Shown here piece by piece: positions 62,261-64,000 of a stretch of 64,000 bases of DNA. The translations under genes and the position numbers were made by a program. Numbering within the stretch: the stretch's first letter is position 1; every line of letters begins with the position of its first letter. The notes beneath the pieces were generated by a model. It worked only from the letters and a program-made list of their open reading frames with translations. It was not told where the DNA came from and made no database searches. The stretch comes from Bacillota bacterium (GTDB lineage Bacteria; Bacillota; Clostridia; Acetivibrionales; DSM-1351), in contig JAEWSZ010000182.1 in NCBI GenBank assembly GCA_023397905.1, positions 62,001 to 126,000 of the forward strand. Reading direction: 5' to 3'.

Positions 62261-63142
62261 TTAATCTGAAAGCCACTGGCCTTTTGCGACCAGAAACACC
62301 TTTCCGCCTACATTTATATCAAAGCGGCCGTTGGTTTTATCCGCTTTTATTTTCAGAAGGGATTCTCTGCCGATCTCATACCCCTGCTCAACGCTGTACT
62401 GCACCCGGCTGCTCTTAAAGTAGCTGTATTCCAGCAGGTATCCGGCCAGATTTCCGTTGGCACTTCCTGTGGCGGCGTCTTCGGGAAAGCCTGAATCTTC
62501 GCAGAATACCCTTACGTTTATATTATTTTCTTTTTTATATGTTTCGCTGCAGAAGACGAGAATATTAGCTGAGAAAGCCTCCTGCAGGAAGCTCCTGTAT
62601 CTGCTGTGATTGATTTGGCACTGTCTCACCGCATTCAGAGAATTTAGAGGGACGATTATTGAGGGCAAGCCGGTAGACACTTCCTGGATCGGAAAGTTCG
62701 TATCGATGTCCCCGGTATGTATATTCAGGATTTCCGCCGCGGTTTTAATATCAAGTGTACGGCCGAATTCAGGAGAGTTCTGCTTCATCCATATATCGCC
62801 GGTTTGTTCAAATGTCACCGGTATTTGTCCTACACCTAAATTCAGATTTATTTTTTCAGTTAATTCCTTTTCTATCTCCTTGTGAATAATAAACGCAGTT
62901 CCCAGGGTAGGATGGCCTGCGAAGGGAACTTCAAAGTCCGGCGTGAATATTTTCACATCATACCCGCTGTTGACTTTACTATCCGACAAAATAAAAGTTG
63001 TCTCGGCAAAATTGGTTTCCTTGGCCATCCTTTGCATTTCATCCTTTGAAAGCCCGGCGGTATTCAGGAATACCGCCAATTGATTTCCCTGGTATCTTTC
63101 TTCTGCAAAGACATCGACAATGTAAAATGTTATACTTTTCAA
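62261..63142 (-). CDS. PhzF-family isomerase-like protein
   Basis: 293 residues, starting at TTG 63142 (minus strand) after GGGGGTG. The sequence ITFYIVDVFAEERYQGNQLAVF, then MAKETNFAETTFIL with the conserved catalytic Glu, FAGHPTLGTAF and DAATGSANGNLAGYL is the full set of PhzF motifs. Known members isomerise or epimerise small metabolites; the substrate here is unknown. GC-rich again, unlike the preceding accessory DNA. Confidence 0.93.
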   Translation of the reverse strand: MKSITFYIVDVFAEERYQGNQLAVFLNTAGLSKDEMQRMAKETNFAETTFILSDSKVNSGYDVKIFTPDFEVPFAGHPTLGTAFIIHKEIEKELTEKINLNLGVGQIPVTFEQTGDIWMKQNSPEFGRTLDIKTAAEILNIHTGDIDTNFPIQEVSTGLPSIIVPLNSLNAVRQCQINHSRYRSFLQEAFSANILVFCSETYKKENNINVRVFCEDSGFPEDAATGSANGNLAGYLLEYSYFKSSRVQYSVEQGYEIGRESLLKIKADKTNGRFDINVGGKVFLVAKGQWLSD

Positions 63143-63237
63143 GAATATCGCACCCCCTGTGATAAAGGCGGACTATGCCGCTAAAAAAATATTACAGCAG
63201 GTTGGAATTTTTGGCAATAGGCCTTAAATATATTATT

Positions 63238-64000
63238 TTATTTCAAATTTATGGTTACAGCGTCATTTTTATAAATTTGCATACCTGCATTATAATTCAG
63301 GGAATAGGTCTTTGTGCTGTCATAATCGTTGAATTCCAGATCAAAGTCAACAGTTTTTTCGGGTGCTGCCGCCTTGTCAATTATGGTTCCGGTGCTTTCT
63401 GCCTTAAGGCTTGCGGTCTCATTCTCCAGAATATATGTCGCCGGAAAGGCCAGAGTGTATGGAAGAAGGCCTTCGGCCCGGAGACTTATTTTAATATTGC
63501 TTCCGCTCTTGTTTATACCTTTGACAACAAGCTTGCCGAGCTCACCGCAATCCAGTTCCATCAGAGGTTTGATGTCTGATAAATCAATGGACTTTGCGAA
63601 ATACGTCTTATCATTTGGGCAGGGTATGAGAGTTATGGATTTTGGAGGCTCTTTCAGGGGCACATAGTCAAATACCTTCGTACTTACCAGTCTGCCGTCA
63701 TTGTCGGTGTATTGTTGAGACGAACTGCCGGTCTGAAGCAATTGCCTTCCATTATCATCTATGGCAAAGAAAGTGAGAGATGAGTATTTACCTTTTAAAT
63801 TGTCTTCATCAATAAATACTTTTAATGCCAGGGGCGTAGCTATAACTTTGCTTATACGGATGTCGCCCTCAGGAAAAGTTTTTATTATGTTTGGGCCTGC
63901 CATAAGCGTTTTTTGGGAAACGTCCGTTTTATTCACATTTGTGCGTAAAAACCAATTACCTTTTCCCACAGGTATTTCCGAGCTATTATCAACCAATGTT
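63238..64000 (-). CDS. DUF4179/DUF5643-like protein, C-terminal part, runs off the window
   Basis: The leftward frame is open to the right edge (about 253 codons visible), so the true start lies outside; a TTG at 63996 is not taken as the start. The visible part is beta-rich: IRISKVIATPLALKVFIDED, FFAIDDNGRQLL, FDYVPLKEPPKSITLIP. This resembles the DUF5643 region that follows DUF4179 in putative anti-sigma-type membrane proteins of Firmicutes. No membrane segment is in view. Stop at 63238. Confidence 0.6.
   Translation of the reverse strand, partial: TLVDNSSEIPVGKGNWFLRTNVNKTDVSQKTLMAGPNIIKTFPEGDIRISKVIATPLALKVFIDEDNLKGKYSSLTFFAIDDNGRQLLQTGSSSQQYTDNDGRLVSTKVFDYVPLKEPPKSITLIPCPNDKTYFAKSIDLSDIKPLMELDCGELGKLVVKGINKSGSNIKISLRAEGLLPYTLAFPATYILENETASLKAESTGTIIDKAAAPEKTVDFDLEFNDYDSTKTYSLNYNAGMQIYKNDAVTINLK

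Noticed and set aside
63160..63185. Terminator after the partial minus-strand gene
   Set aside because: GGCGG/CCGC can pair, but only 4-5 bp, and the T-run is on the wrong side for the minus-strand transcript.

Overview
The window looks like chromosomal DNA of a Gram-positive, low-GC, anaerobic Firmicute, probably class Clostridia and perhaps the cellulolytic cluster III relatives. The reasons are strong AGGAGG ribosome binding sites, frequent TTG starts, secreted proteins with S-layer homology (SLH) domains, and a WalRK operon followed by walH, walI, walJ and rlmH. No rRNA, tRNA, CRISPR array or transposase was seen. The species cannot be fixed from the sequence alone.

Layout. 1-347: the start of a leftward membrane glycosyltransferase gene that runs off the edge. 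781-9462: three SLH surface-protein genes in a row; the first two are full-length paralogs, each with its own strong promoter and long structured leader. 9525-11942: two secreted TolC-like proteins. 12048-14066: a convergent O-antigen-ligase/polymerase-like gene. 14307-17805: rfbD-A-C-B for dTDP-L-rhamnose. 17814-42872: a very AT-rich polysaccharide block with an ABC exporter (Wzm and a Wzt carrying a C-terminal glycan-binding domain), a methyltransferase with a kinase-like domain and coiled coil that resembles chain-terminating WbdD, multidomain glycosyltransferases, large polytopic GT-C-like enzymes, an ArnE/ArnF-like flippase pair, and fcl-manC-gmd for GDP-L-fucose. 42894-48072: a GC-richer block with two GT2 enzymes, an SDR, an initiating sugar-1-phosphate transferase and a FlaA1/PglF-like dehydratase. 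48333-57012: walR-walK-(small secreted protein)-walH-walI-murA-walJ-rlmH. 57125-62229: AT-rich accessory DNA with a MarR/flavin-reductase pair, an acyltransferase, a Nudix gene and two clearly decayed genes. 62261-64000: a leftward PhzF-like gene and the C-terminal part of a DUF4179/DUF5643-like protein.

How it fits together. The polysaccharide genes make a rhamnose- and probably fucose-containing cell-wall polymer. It would be exported by Wzm/Wzt after end-capping, and could be decorated outside the membrane by GT-C enzymes using flipped lipid-linked sugars. Such secondary cell-wall polymers are the usual anchor of SLH proteins, so anchor and anchored protein are encoded side by side.

The most striking unexplained signal is regulatory. 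Hexamers of the form DTWACA (or TGTWAH on the other strand), repeated at an exact 11-bp period, occur upstream of both S-layer genes at the same distance from their -10 boxes. They also occur next to the leftmost gene, in the wzy/rfbD divergent region, upstream of walR and just after walK. This matches the known WalR box (TGTWAH-N5-TGTWAH), and the related PhoP box is an alternative. It suggests one OmpR-family regulator, perhaps the WalR encoded here, coordinates S-layer, wall polysaccharide and wal operon expression.
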